From contig MJCC01000020.1 in NCBI GenBank assembly GCA_001766655.1, positions 68,331-132,330 on the forward strand: 64,000 bases of DNA, read 5' to 3'. The notes beneath the pieces are model-generated. The model searched no databases, had not been told where the DNA came from, and saw nothing but the letters and a program-made list of their open reading frames with translations. Numbering within the stretch: the first letter of the stretch is position 1; each line of letters starts with the position of its first letter. Source of the stretch: Phytomonas francai (lineage: Eukaryota; Euglenozoa; Kinetoplastea; Trypanosomatida; Trypanosomatidae). The translations under genes were made by a program, and so were the position numbers. Positions 20,790 to 29,752 of the stretch are shown here, one piece after another.

Positions 20790-23700
20790 TCAGACCTCTG
20801 GCTCATTCTCGGGTAACTGCTTATTGATTGATAACTCACTATCTGGCTCGGAGTGAGACAATGTGGAACGACGATAATCTCTGGAGACGTAGCTCTCGGG
20901 TGAGCTCCCAGACATGGCGCCTACATCGAGAAATCGTAACGTTTCCATGCTTAGCCCGGCATCAGGACCAGGATCACTACAGGAGCTCGCTTTATCAGTT
21001 TCCAAAAGACTGACCTTGCGATTTCTATAATCCAATGGGTCTGTGGTTCCCGGACTATTTTTTTGTGTACTTAACTGGCTCAAAGGGACCTCACTCATGG
21101 TTGACGAAGCTTGCCTCTCCACTGGACTCATTGTCTTCTCGAGGTGCCTTCGATCGACTGAGTGCTGACTTCCACTGAACTTTCGATGTCTGGGGGCGGA
21201 AGGGTCGCGCTTCATCCCCATCCGCTCCAGCGCCCGTTCGAGCTCCTTGCGGATCTGTCGGGTCTCCGCGCGGGCGACCTCACGGTCGGCCTCGGCGCGC
21301 TGGCAGCGCCCCGTTATCTCGTCCAGCCTCTTCTGCACGGTATAGGCGACCGATCGCATCATTTCCTGCCGCCGGGCGCGCTCAAGCGAGACGACGTCGC
21401 GGCGCCCGCAGAGCGGACAGCGGTCGTCCGGCCGCGCCGGCGGCTGCATCGGCGGCTGCACCCCCCTCTGCACGATCTCGCTCAGCCCCATCGCGCGAAA
21501 ACGGACGGCGAGCTCGCGCAGGCAGGCCTGCACATCCAGCAGCATATCCGCCACGTCATGGATCGTGAAGCCGGAGAAAGACTTGGCGGGCGCCGGGTCG
21601 CCGTCCTTTCTGCGCTCGGCTTTCGCACCGCCATGGGAGGCCAACAGACCCCACGCCCCGCCCTCCTCTTTCTCTCGCGCCGCCATGAACTCGTCTCGGG
21701 AGAGGCTGAGATAGCTCTTGAAGTCGAACCCGTGCTCAAACAACTGGTTTATCTCCTCCTTCCTGCAGTCCTTCACGCCCATCTCTAACAAATCCTTGTC
21801 CGTGATCAACTGGATTGTTCGGAGCCGTACGGCGTGCACGTTCATCAGCGAGGCTATCCTTTTTATATCCTGAGTCTTCTTCAGAAAGTTGGCTCGTTGC
21901 TTTAGCTCCCTATTATCCAAGACTGGGTGCGGCGCGCCGTTATCGAATCGAGAGAAGCGAGTGCTCGTCAGGCCATCCATGTGCGCAGGATTGAGGGTGG
22001 GACTAAAGGAACTTCCCGTGCCCTCGACCGTCTCGCTACTGAACGGTAGTACCGATGTGCTCATCCCGTTGTTGGGCCGGTTCGTCGCGACAGGCTCGAC
22101 ATAGGTGTTACCCCAATCAATGGAATCGACATGCACATTGAGCACATTCGCAAGCTCATTCAGAACGTCTACAAATGGGTAGTCTTCACTCTTGTTCGAG
22201 GGGGAGCTGGGGTGGAATAGGGTACTGGACCCCTCGATGGCAGCTTCTCCAGACTCGGCTGCTTTTCGTTTGTGATATCGCACACACCACTCCGAGAAGA
22301 CGGCGAAGACGCGATATCGATGGGCCTTTGTCCGCTCATATTCACCCACCGCACGGGCGATAGTCATCCAGCGCGAGGTCGCGGGGGAGCCTTTGGGAGA
22401 AACGCTGCTAAGCATCACCTTTCCATAAAAAGGTTCACTGACGGCGTCCACGGAATCTGAAACTTCGTGTAGGGCGCTCAAAAGTTTGTAGGAACGCTCG
22501 TAAATCGCTTCCATAGTTTCCCTTTCCTCGATAGCGCGCTTTCTTGTATCCCCGAGAGAGGAAAACTCACTCGCTTCGTCCCCTTTGGTATCCTCTTTCT
22601 CGTCTTTCCACATTTTCGCTAGACGCTTGTTTTCATTGTACAAGAGTTGGAATGTTTTACTGACCGTATTTGTGATATCGTGTTCGAGTTCGTCCATTAA
22701 GAGATCGTGAGTCCCTTCATCAAGTGGTCGCCTGAGGCTCTGTCGGCGAATCTCGACCCGCGACACTAAATCATCGAGACGCTCCGCCTTATTTGACAGG
22801 ATTTCCTTTTCCTTCCGCAACTTCTCGCATTCCACCTCCTTATCCGCGAGCTGCTGCTTCGTGCTTTGCAGCTCCGCCATTATCGTGTTCCAGCTCGACT
22901 GAAGTTCCAGACGCGCCTGCAGTTCGCTGAACACCCGTTTCTTCGCCTGCTCGAGAACACGCACGTGGCTTTCCGCGATGTCCATCAGCGTTTGTCGTAG
23001 GGCGTCGAGCAACGCGCCACGCTCGATACACTCGCAGGAGATTTGGCGAACTAACTCCGTAAAGCCCACATTAATTACGTGAACCACCCCGGTCGACGCA
23101 TCCGTGTAGTTTTTAAACAGCACCTCCGATTTCCTCGCAAGTTCAAAGTCCAGTGAGGGATGAATCTGCGTTTCGGAAAACTCGCCTGCTGCGATGGGAC
23201 CGTTCGCCGGGTTCTCAGGACTGCGGGTTTGAATGTCCAGCGGTGGTAGGATGCGGAGCGCGGCGTTGGGGTTGATGAGATTCGAAAGCCAGTCAGGACG
23301 TAGACTGAGCATCTTATCCAAGACCTCCGATAGTAAATACACCTGGGCACGCCCAACGGGTCTTACCGCGGGAAAGAAAACCTCGTTGCTTAAATGCGTA
23401 GAGAAGTTACTCGAATTTAGAACCAGCACGCTCTCACCGGTTCGGCACATATAATGATCATATGAAGGGCTATTTTGGTCGTTATCTATCGGAAACTCGC
23501 ATTTGCGAGGAGAAGAACTACCGATTTCGCTCTGTTTGTTGTCTTCAACCGATGAAATGGGTGCGGATTGCTTTGTTTCATTTTTTGCATTTTCGACTTC
23601 TTTTTTGATGTCATGACGGACTTTTAGGGGCCCTTGTCGAGGGTTTAAAACCTGAGCCAACGAACCAGGCGGCGGTTTTGCCACCGAACCCGCTGATGGA

Positions 23701-25478
23701 CTTTCGATAACGGGGAGGTTTAGTAAGCGATTTGACATCACCCAAAATTGCTCAGGAATAAGGGTACCTTCCAGGCTCGTCAGGCGCCGCAGGATGTCAC
23801 GACGATTCTGCGCTGCAATGCTGGCATCCTGCGGTATAGAAGCGAAACCGGCTCCTTCACCTTGCGATATACGCTCGTACTCACGAGAAACGGAGAGAAT
23901 TGCCTCAAGAAACGAAAGCGGTGGCTCGTCGGCAGCCCCTAGGCGGCTGTCCTTTGGTCCTTTTGTGTGCATGTGGGCGGACTTAAAACCGTGTTTCGAC
24001 GAGACTCCCTGGTCGCTTTCAGGCAGTTGAGAGTGTTTTACCGCTGCCCCACCCAGACCCTCCGTCGCCACTTCAGATTTCAATATACTTCTCAGGGCCA
24101 GCTTCCCATGAGGAAGCTTTGCAATGTTGGTTTTGGTAAGAGGTGTATCGTTTCCCCTTGTGAACGGTTTGCTCTTTGCGATGTCCCTAGAATATTGTCT
24201 TACGAGTTTCTCCACAAGAGCAGTGTCGTTTTTGTTCATCATAGTCTTTGTGATTCCAAAGTTGAGCGTTGAGTTAGGCCATGCCGAGGCGCCCACTGGG
24301 TTCGGTAAGTCACCTTCGCTTACCTTGAGTGCTTCGGATGCAGTTTGAGCAAAAGTCTCCTCGTCCTGCACCGATTCCATCTCAAATTGAACTTTGAGAG
24401 AGGGCAAGCAACTCGACGCAACAGAGCTGGGCGCAGCCAACGCAGCAGAGAGATTTGAGATACTTGGAGGAGTCGCCACACGATTTACGCCTTGCATTGG
24501 TGAACTTTTCCTTGATGGTTTTGCACTTCGGTAAGGCTTACTAGAAACTGCGGCTGTGGCCTCAGACACCTTTCCATCGATCGTCTGTTTCCCACCCAAG
24601 ACGCTTGACTGGGGTATGGGCTTTTCAGAGGCATGCTGTTCTGCTGCCATGAGATCGTCAATCGCTTTATGCTTTTCCTTGTCCAGGACGGCGATCGCAA
24701 CCGTGTTGCGATTCTTTAGTTTCGACTGTTTCGTCATGAACGAACTTGCTGGAAAAGTATGCTTTGCTGGCCGTTTGGACTGTGAAGCGACCTGAAAACA
24801 GTTCCGTAGGAGGGCCTGCATCGTTTGCGGCGTGACCCGATCGTCGACGACGGCGGCGGTCCCTGAATCGCCGGGGATGGGTTGGCTGGCGTCCCCGCTC
24901 TCGATCTCCCTCGCCTTCTCAGCACGCCCTTCATCGTTGCTTAAGGCTTTCGAGTAGAGATCCCAGGTATTCAGATTGACGCCGTGCTGGAAGGGTCTCG
25001 GCATTTGCGTCTCCGGCTCGAGGTGCATGCCACTCCAAAGACGCCGTGTAAGAATTCCGGTCACGGAGGCTAGCAAATCCTCAACCTCATCCACGCCTTT
25101 ATTGGATTTATCGGCCCCCACAGGGGCTGGGGGTGGGCGGCGGCTGTTCACCAGGCCTGGATGGCCCGCCGAGGGCAGCAGGCGAGGGAGGTTCGAAGCA
25201 TTCGACGCATCGACGACGCGTGGGTGGGTGTTTGCCGAGGTCGAGGCGTCTTTGCCCATGCCTAGCCGCTGAAACGAGACGGCTGAGCTCGTATTCCTGG
25301 GGCATGGGGAAGTTTCAGGGGGGGTACTGGATTTTGTAGCCTGTGGGGCGGGCACGACGTGATTCGTCGAAGGATATCCCTGAGAGGAAATCAGAGTGTC
25401 TGAATTATCAAAAGGCGTACGAGTAGTGTCGGCGCCTCGTACAGGTGGACCTTCAGAGCTAAGTTCTTTATTACTCAT
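20790..25478 (-). CDS. Large coiled-coil protein of unknown function, 1562 aa
   Basis: The start is the ATG at 25478 (MSNKELSSEGPPVRGADTTR). The first 700 residues are Ser/Pro-rich and mostly disordered. A coiled coil runs from about residue 830 to 935 (RVLEQAKKRVFSELQARLEL; ADKEVECEKLRKEKEILSNK). A helical segment near 1200-1240 (KRIASLMNVHAVRLRTIQLI, then LLEMGVKDCRKEEINQLF) has SAM-domain-like spacing but is not secure. Near residue 1350 a CPLC motif, the only CxxC-type pair I noticed, introduces a second coiled coil (MRSVAYTVQKRLDEITGRCQ onward). The tail is Ser-rich. Size and coiled coils suggest a cytoskeletal or basal-body/flagellar structural protein; this is inference. The last 450 bases of the coiled-coil region are very GC-rich. 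Confidence 0.8.
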   Translation of the reverse strand: MSNKELSSEGPPVRGADTTRTPFDNSDTLISSQGYPSTNHVVPAPQATKSSTPPETSPCPRNTSSAVSFQRLGMGKDASTSANTHPRVVDASNASNLPRLLPSAGHPGLVNSRRPPPAPVGADKSNKGVDEVEDLLASVTGILTRRLWSGMHLEPETQMPRPFQHGVNLNTWDLYSKALSNDEGRAEKAREIESGDASQPIPGDSGTAAVVDDRVTPQTMQALLRNCFQVASQSKRPAKHTFPASSFMTKQSKLKNRNTVAIAVLDKEKHKAIDDLMAAEQHASEKPIPQSSVLGGKQTIDGKVSEATAAVSSKPYRSAKPSRKSSPMQGVNRVATPPSISNLSAALAAPSSVASSCLPSLKVQFEMESVQDEETFAQTASEALKVSEGDLPNPVGASAWPNSTLNFGITKTMMNKNDTALVEKLVRQYSRDIAKSKPFTRGNDTPLTKTNIAKLPHGKLALRSILKSEVATEGLGGAAVKHSQLPESDQGVSSKHGFKSAHMHTKGPKDSRLGAADEPPLSFLEAILSVSREYERISQGEGAGFASIPQDASIAAQNRRDILRRLTSLEGTLIPEQFWVMSNRLLNLPVIESPSAGSVAKPPPGSLAQVLNPRQGPLKVRHDIKKEVENAKNETKQSAPISSVEDNKQSEIGSSSPRKCEFPIDNDQNSPSYDHYMCRTGESVLVLNSSNFSTHLSNEVFFPAVRPVGRAQVYLLSEVLDKMLSLRPDWLSNLINPNAALRILPPLDIQTRSPENPANGPIAAGEFSETQIHPSLDFELARKSEVLFKNYTDASTGVVHVINVGFTELVRQISCECIERGALLDALRQTLMDIAESHVRVLEQAKKRVFSELQARLELQSSWNTIMAELQSTKQQLADKEVECEKLRKEKEILSNKAERLDDLVSRVEIRRQSLRRPLDEGTHDLLMDELEHDITNTVSKTFQLLYNENKRLAKMWKDEKEDTKGDEASEFSSLGDTRKRAIEERETMEAIYERSYKLLSALHEVSDSVDAVSEPFYGKVMLSSVSPKGSPATSRWMTIARAVGEYERTKAHRYRVFAVFSEWCVRYHKRKAAESGEAAIEGSSTLFHPSSPSNKSEDYPFVDVLNELANVLNVHVDSIDWGNTYVEPVATNRPNNGMSTSVLPFSSETVEGTGSSFSPTLNPAHMDGLTSTRFSRFDNGAPHPVLDNRELKQRANFLKKTQDIKRIASLMNVHAVRLRTIQLITDKDLLEMGVKDCRKEEINQLFEHGFDFKSYLSLSRDEFMAAREKEEGGAWGLLASHGGAKAERRKDGDPAPAKSFSGFTIHDVADMLLDVQACLRELAVRFRAMGLSEIVQRGVQPPMQPPARPDDRCPLCGRRDVVSLERARRQEMMRSVAYTVQKRLDEITGRCQRAEADREVARAETRQIRKELERALERMGMKRDPSAPRHRKFSGSQHSVDRRHLEKTMSPVERQASSTMSEVPLSQLSTQKNSPGTTDPLDYRNRKVSLLETDKASSCSDPGPDAGLSMETLRFLDVGAMSGSSPESYVSRDYRRSTLSHSEPDSELSINKQLPENEPEV

Positions 25479-25850
25479 CCTCTATGTGATTTGTCCTCAC
25501 AATCTGTCGTTATTTGGTCTTGGTGGTACAATTTTGCCCAACTTTCCTTAAACAAATGAGTGTAATAACAAATAACAAAATGAGGGAAAGAAACTGGGAG
25601 GTGACCAAAATAACATACACACACACACACACACACACACAAGTAACCCCCCCCCCCAAATCGACAGTACCCAGACTCGCCGGGGGTCCTCTTCTGTTAA
25701 CCAATTGAGGGTGGGGGGACTAGACTGAAATGAATAGATATTAATGTAAGCGCTCCAACTAGTACTGCATCTCGAGGTTAGTAGCATTATTTGCGTTTAC
25801 TTCTTTAAAAAAAAAAATTCGAAGCACCCCTTGTTCATAGACTACCTTCT
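25479..25850. other. Spacer with (CA)n and C11 tracts
   Basis: An (AC)n microsatellite at 25617-25641 is followed by a run of 11 C at 25647-25657. In the sense of transcription this reads as G-run then (GT)n. No gene seen. Confidence 0.6.
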
Positions 25851-26675
25851 TCACCGGACAGAGGTACCACACTCGACAAACTCTCGCACTCGCCGCGCCG
25901 CATCTTCCAAGGGGGGATTATCGGAAGGCTTCTTTTGCACATCAGTGCCCAACGAGGTAACTTGAATGGTCATTGCGGGCAAAAAAACGTAGGACATGGG
26001 GTCTGCAATGTAGGCATCCTTGCTCACTTCCTCGTCCTTCAGCTCACCGGTAATGTGTGTATCGATTTGCCATGTCATTGGCAGGGATAGCTCCAAGCAG
26101 CGCTGCGCTGATTTTTCGTTCACAACATAAGCAGTCAGCTCACGATGGCCCTGGTAGGCGCGACGGATGCCTTCCGCGACGTACGGACGTGGCGGTTTCC
26201 CCTGGGCTAGTAAATCCAACCCACCGAAGTAGACCATGCCCCAGTCCTCCGGTACCCGCTCCCAGAGCCCTGCCAACTGCCGGGGTAGCCTGGGGTTCAA
26301 TTCCGCATCATCCTCGAGAATAAGCGCGGCTGTCTGTTTAGCTGCTACTACCTTTTCCCACACCGACCGATGACTCAGCGCGCACCCTATGGCCCCTGGC
26401 GTGAGGTCCATCCCGAACAGTTTTTGCTCGTTGGGTAGTAAAAAGCGCTGGTAGCCAAGCTCGCTGATGATGCCGAGGGCGCGCAGTGTCGCGACGTCTA
26501 GAGTAGAGCCGTCAAGACCGCTAACACGTGTGACCGAGACTCCAGGTTTGAGAAACCGATCCAAACGGCGTTTCCGAATTTCGGCCGAAATGTGGGACCA
26601 ACGGTCCGTGCGACGGTCTAGGTTGATGACATAACACGCATCGAACAGCGTGCGGAGGAACGTGCTCGTTCGCAT
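25851..26675 (-). CDS. Glycosyltransferase family 25 protein, 274 aa
   Basis: The start is the ATG at 26675. The family-25 signature is clear: CYVINLDRRTDRWSHI near residues 14-29, ARVSGLDG-type block (TRVSGLDGST, near 48-57), GAIGCALSHRSVWEKV (about 92-107), and the acidic metal/nucleotide motif in ALILEDDAELNP (about 117-128). Family 25 enzymes transfer galactose or glucose from nucleotide sugars, for example in bacterial LPS and on collagen hydroxylysine. The acceptor here is unknown. There is no signal peptide or membrane anchor, unlike most eukaryotic secretory-pathway members, so the size and layout resemble bacterial LPS-type enzymes. A transfer origin is possible but untested. Confidence 0.9.
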   Translation of the reverse strand: MRTSTFLRTLFDACYVINLDRRTDRWSHISAEIRKRRLDRFLKPGVSVTRVSGLDGSTLDVATLRALGIISELGYQRFLLPNEQKLFGMDLTPGAIGCALSHRSVWEKVVAAKQTAALILEDDAELNPRLPRQLAGLWERVPEDWGMVYFGGLDLLAQGKPPRPYVAEGIRRAYQGHRELTAYVVNEKSAQRCLELSLPMTWQIDTHITGELKDEEVSKDAYIADPMSYVFLPAMTIQVTSLGTDVQKKPSDNPPLEDAARRVREFVECGTSVR

Positions 26676-26998
26676 TCACTAAGTAAAAATTCTATTCAAT
26701 CTTAGGGGTTTGGATATAACAGTTTCTTTCCCTTGTAATTTGCTTTTTAGAAAATTGCAAATGCCAACGATAGCAGCAGTTGCATCAGGGTTTATTTTTG
26801 TCCAGTGCAAAGTGTCCGGGGTTGAGCGGTAAAAGCAAAAGAACACAAATCCCATATGCGTCCGTGATTCGACGTTGATGTTGGTGCAGATTATTTCACC
26901 ATTCTCCTTTACCCCTTCCAAGTATGTATACTGATAATATGCAGATGCGCATGCAAGACGGTTGAAAGATTACTTACTCGTTAATCCGAGTACTTATT
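26676..26998. other. Spacer
   Basis: A minus-strand frame without an early ATG is open for about 96 codons here (see rejected items). I see no convincing gene. Confidence 0.45.
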
Positions 26999-29218
26999 TT
27001 AAACTTCCTCGTTGTTGGTGGTCCCGGGGCCTTGATGGCGGCGCTTTGGCCCCCAACCTGGAGCATTCGGGATGAACTTCGCGACCCCTGTCACTTGCCG
27101 TCGAAAATCGTACTGACGGTCGTATCCGAAGTTGACGTTCATTAAGGGCGAGACCAGTATTCTATTAAGCTTCCCCTCTCCCAAGCTGCTGCTTCCGGAT
27201 TGGCGCGCCTTGGCATCTCGCCGCTCCGACCTGGCGTCAGGCGCGGGGGTGTCCTCGTCGGAGAGCGCCCTCCAGCGAAGCATCACGGCAAAGAGGACCG
27301 GCGCCGGGCAATCCGTCTTGAGCCCCGAGGGCTCGCAGTGGACCTGACTGCAGTGGTAGCCCAGCCGCGCAAGGGCGGCGACGAACACCGGCGTCGGCGG
27401 GCACCGCCCCCGCACATACGACGCGAGGTCGGGAAGGCGGTAAAAAAGCGGAGACCCGGGCAGCTCCGCAAGCGCGACCTGCACGAGCCCGGTGATGCGC
27501 GCGGCGGCCGTTATCGCCCCGGCCGCCGCGCGCGCCCGCACCGTCTCCATCAGCGAGGCTATAAAGTCGACGTTTTGGGTGGGCGCGGCGTAGATGGGCC
27601 CGGAGAGGGAAATGGCGGCCCCACAGACCGGGCAAAAGTCGTCGGCCGTCGCGCCGGGGGCCGGAATTGCCCCGGGGTTCGTTCCGATGGGGCCCCCCGC
27701 CTGGCCCGACTCCACACCGCGGGGGTTCGCATCGGTGTGAGAAAAGCGGGGCAGCATCTGCAGGGTGAGACTCGTAAGCTTCGGGTCGTTTTGTCGAGAC
27801 GGCGCCGGGGGGTAGAGCTCCAGCGCAGGCGGCACCACGTCCGAGTCCTCGACGGGGGTTGCCCCCGCGGTCGCCTCGAACAACGATTCGTCCGTCGGGG
27901 CTGTTCTCCTTGCCTCCTCATTTTGCGTTCCCGACAAGGGCCGGCGAGCTTCGGCCGCCTCGCGAGGACGTTTTTTTGTGCGCCGCGACGCACGCGGCGC
28001 GCGGGCCACGGCGATGGGCCGGACCCAAAAAGCTGGACAGTTCGTGCATTGGAGCTGATAGCCGAGCTTGGATGCACTTAACTTGACTTCGGCAGGCTGC
28101 GTGAAGACTCGCACGAAGCAGCGGACGTAGAAATCGATATGGAGGCTCAACAGGGGCACGATATACTTCTTATGCTTGTTCGCGGCCCGCTCCATACACG
28201 CTAGGAGAATACGCACGGCCATCTCGTGGCAATGCGAAGACTTGTAGGGAATGGAGTCGTACTTCGCATGGCACGTGCCTGGGTAGTTCCCGCATAGAAC
28301 GGCGCTGTCCGTGCTGGTCACGAGCATCAACCCGCCGTCTTTGATGCACGCGAAGGCCGCGTTGAGGAAGGGGGAGGCGGTGCCGTAGGGGTCGAGATCC
28401 ACAACGTCCATGAGCTCCTGCTGTAGGACGGGCCGGGGCGTGCTCCATTGCCCCAAAGGCGCCTTGCGCGCGTCACCGATGACGACAGGGGCCTTCTCGA
28501 TTAGGCAAAAACGCTTGCCAGAATGCACACCAGGGTTAAGAGCGAGGCGGTGCATCAGGTCAATCGCATCATCCAGGTTGGGGATGATACCCCCACCGGA
28601 CGCGATTTCCCCCGCAACATGGCCAAGATCGCCACCTTCCTCCTTATTCGTCACCGACAACGTAATCAAGGACGACGGGAAGTTCTCGTCGAAGGAAGGC
28701 TGTGCAATCGGTACGTCGTTGTAGGTACAATTGCGCGTAATACACTCAACTGCGCCTGAATCCAAGTCATTTGCAATGATGTAGCGGATATTAGAGATTT
28801 CCTTGTAGTAGCGAATCGCCCGCAACCCCGTTGCGCTCAGGGCCTCAAGGATGGTGAGGCCAGCCGTCATGCCGCCGCGTTTTCGGGGCTCACGTAATCG
28901 CATCTGAGAAAACGTCTCAATGACGCACACGCTGAGATCCCGATTCACAACTTGAGCCGGATTATAAAAGACCGATTGATCCTCATTGTCGCGCTGCGTA
29001 TTATTGTCATTTTTGTTTTTAGCGTCATCATAGCACACGTGCTGCGTTTTTGTGGAGTCCTCTTCGTCACCTTTGAGAACCATACCCGCGCTGTTTTTGG
29101 TATTATCTGCTAGCATGGGTGGCGAAAGAAGCACTGCTGTGGTACCTTCGCATATTTTAAGGTACCCCTCCGGGCATTCCTTGTTGATCGCATCACGGTT
29201 GAACAGCCCCGATTTCAT
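26999..29218 (-). CDS. TRM1: tRNA (guanine26-N2)-dimethyltransferase Trm1
   Basis: The start is the ATG at 29218 (MKSGLFNRDAINKECPEGYL); a good splice acceptor 20 bases upstream excludes the in-frame TTG at 29257. Trm1 uses S-adenosylmethionine to dimethylate G26 of tRNAs. Diagnostic blocks appear in order: FYNPAQVVNRDLSV, ILEALSATGLRAIRYY (SAM site, about residue 120), the catalytic VDLDPYG (about 275), TSTDSAVLCG and the C-terminal MNVNFGYDRQYDFRRQ region. The zinc-ribbon cysteines CTNC and CPVC are present but about 140 residues apart, because a GC-rich, Pro/Arg-rich insertion separates them (about 27640-28030). The enzyme is expected in nucleus and/or mitochondrion. Confidence 0.95.
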   Translation of the reverse strand: MKSGLFNRDAINKECPEGYLKICEGTTAVLLSPPMLADNTKNSAGMVLKGDEEDSTKTQHVCYDDAKNKNDNNTQRDNEDQSVFYNPAQVVNRDLSVCVIETFSQMRLREPRKRGGMTAGLTILEALSATGLRAIRYYKEISNIRYIIANDLDSGAVECITRNCTYNDVPIAQPSFDENFPSSLITLSVTNKEEGGDLGHVAGEIASGGGIIPNLDDAIDLMHRLALNPGVHSGKRFCLIEKAPVVIGDARKAPLGQWSTPRPVLQQELMDVVDLDPYGTASPFLNAAFACIKDGGLMLVTSTDSAVLCGNYPGTCHAKYDSIPYKSSHCHEMAVRILLACMERAANKHKKYIVPLLSLHIDFYVRCFVRVFTQPAEVKLSASKLGYQLQCTNCPAFWVRPIAVARAPRASRRTKKRPREAAEARRPLSGTQNEEARRTAPTDESLFEATAGATPVEDSDVVPPALELYPPAPSRQNDPKLTSLTLQMLPRFSHTDANPRGVESGQAGGPIGTNPGAIPAPGATADDFCPVCGAAISLSGPIYAAPTQNVDFIASLMETVRARAAAGAITAAARITGLVQVALAELPGSPLFYRLPDLASYVRGRCPPTPVFVAALARLGYHCSQVHCEPSGLKTDCPAPVLFAVMLRWRALSDEDTPAPDARSERRDAKARQSGSSSLGEGKLNRILVSPLMNVNFGYDRQYDFRRQVTGVAKFIPNAPGWGPKRRHQGPGTTNNEEV

Positions 29219-29752
29219 CACTTCTGGATGCACAATCCTAAGGTGTGGGAAAAACAAATAAAGGTTTTAAAAAGGCAAATGAGAGGAAAAAGCAATACGA
29301 CAAAGCTAAAACTCGCAAAACCATATCTCATTAAAGTAAAAAAAAAAAAAGAGTGTGTATAAATGTCTTTGTGTGCCTGTTTAGGGACTCAGCGCAACGT
29401 GTGTGGATCGGTGCATAGGGACATTACTCAAGAAGAAACTAATCTACCAACCCTCTGGTCTACCATTATAGTTTGATGTTTGACTTGTTTCTCCTCCTTT
29501 TATGTTTATACTTTCCTTTACACACACACCTTGTTTGCGTTTGTCTACTTCTAGTTTACATTTTAGGAAAAATGGAGGGAGCAACATAACTTCCCGAGAC
29601 AAGCACCCTTGTCTATTCTCAACGCTGAAGACGGAAAGAGACAACAGTCTATTTTTTCCTGTTGGAAACGTCCCGTTACGACCTATGCGGTGTACTTAAA
29701 TTGTGTCGTTTTTTTCTGAACCTTTTTGCGTTCTACTACGAGCTCCTCGTTC
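29219..29752. other. Spacer between TRM1 and the actin-related gene
   Basis: No gene supported. The spacer holds the TRM1 splice signals at its upper-left end and the 3' UTR of the actin-related gene at the other. Confidence 0.5.
29238..29297 (-). promoter_or_regulatory. Candidate trans-splice acceptor and pyrimidine tract for TRM1
   Basis: In the sense strand a pyrimidine-rich run (TTTGTTTTTCCCACACC) ends in TTAG, with the AG at 29238-29239, 20 bases before the ATG. Kinetoplastid spliced-leader addition uses the first AG after such a tract. A second tract lies further upstream near 29283-29297. Confidence 0.5.

Noticed and set aside
26679..26966. About 96 open codons upstream of the GT25 gene
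   Set aside because: The composition looks slightly protein-like, but the only ATG leaves 58 codons. No family is recognised, and the open stretch ends just before the GT25 start.
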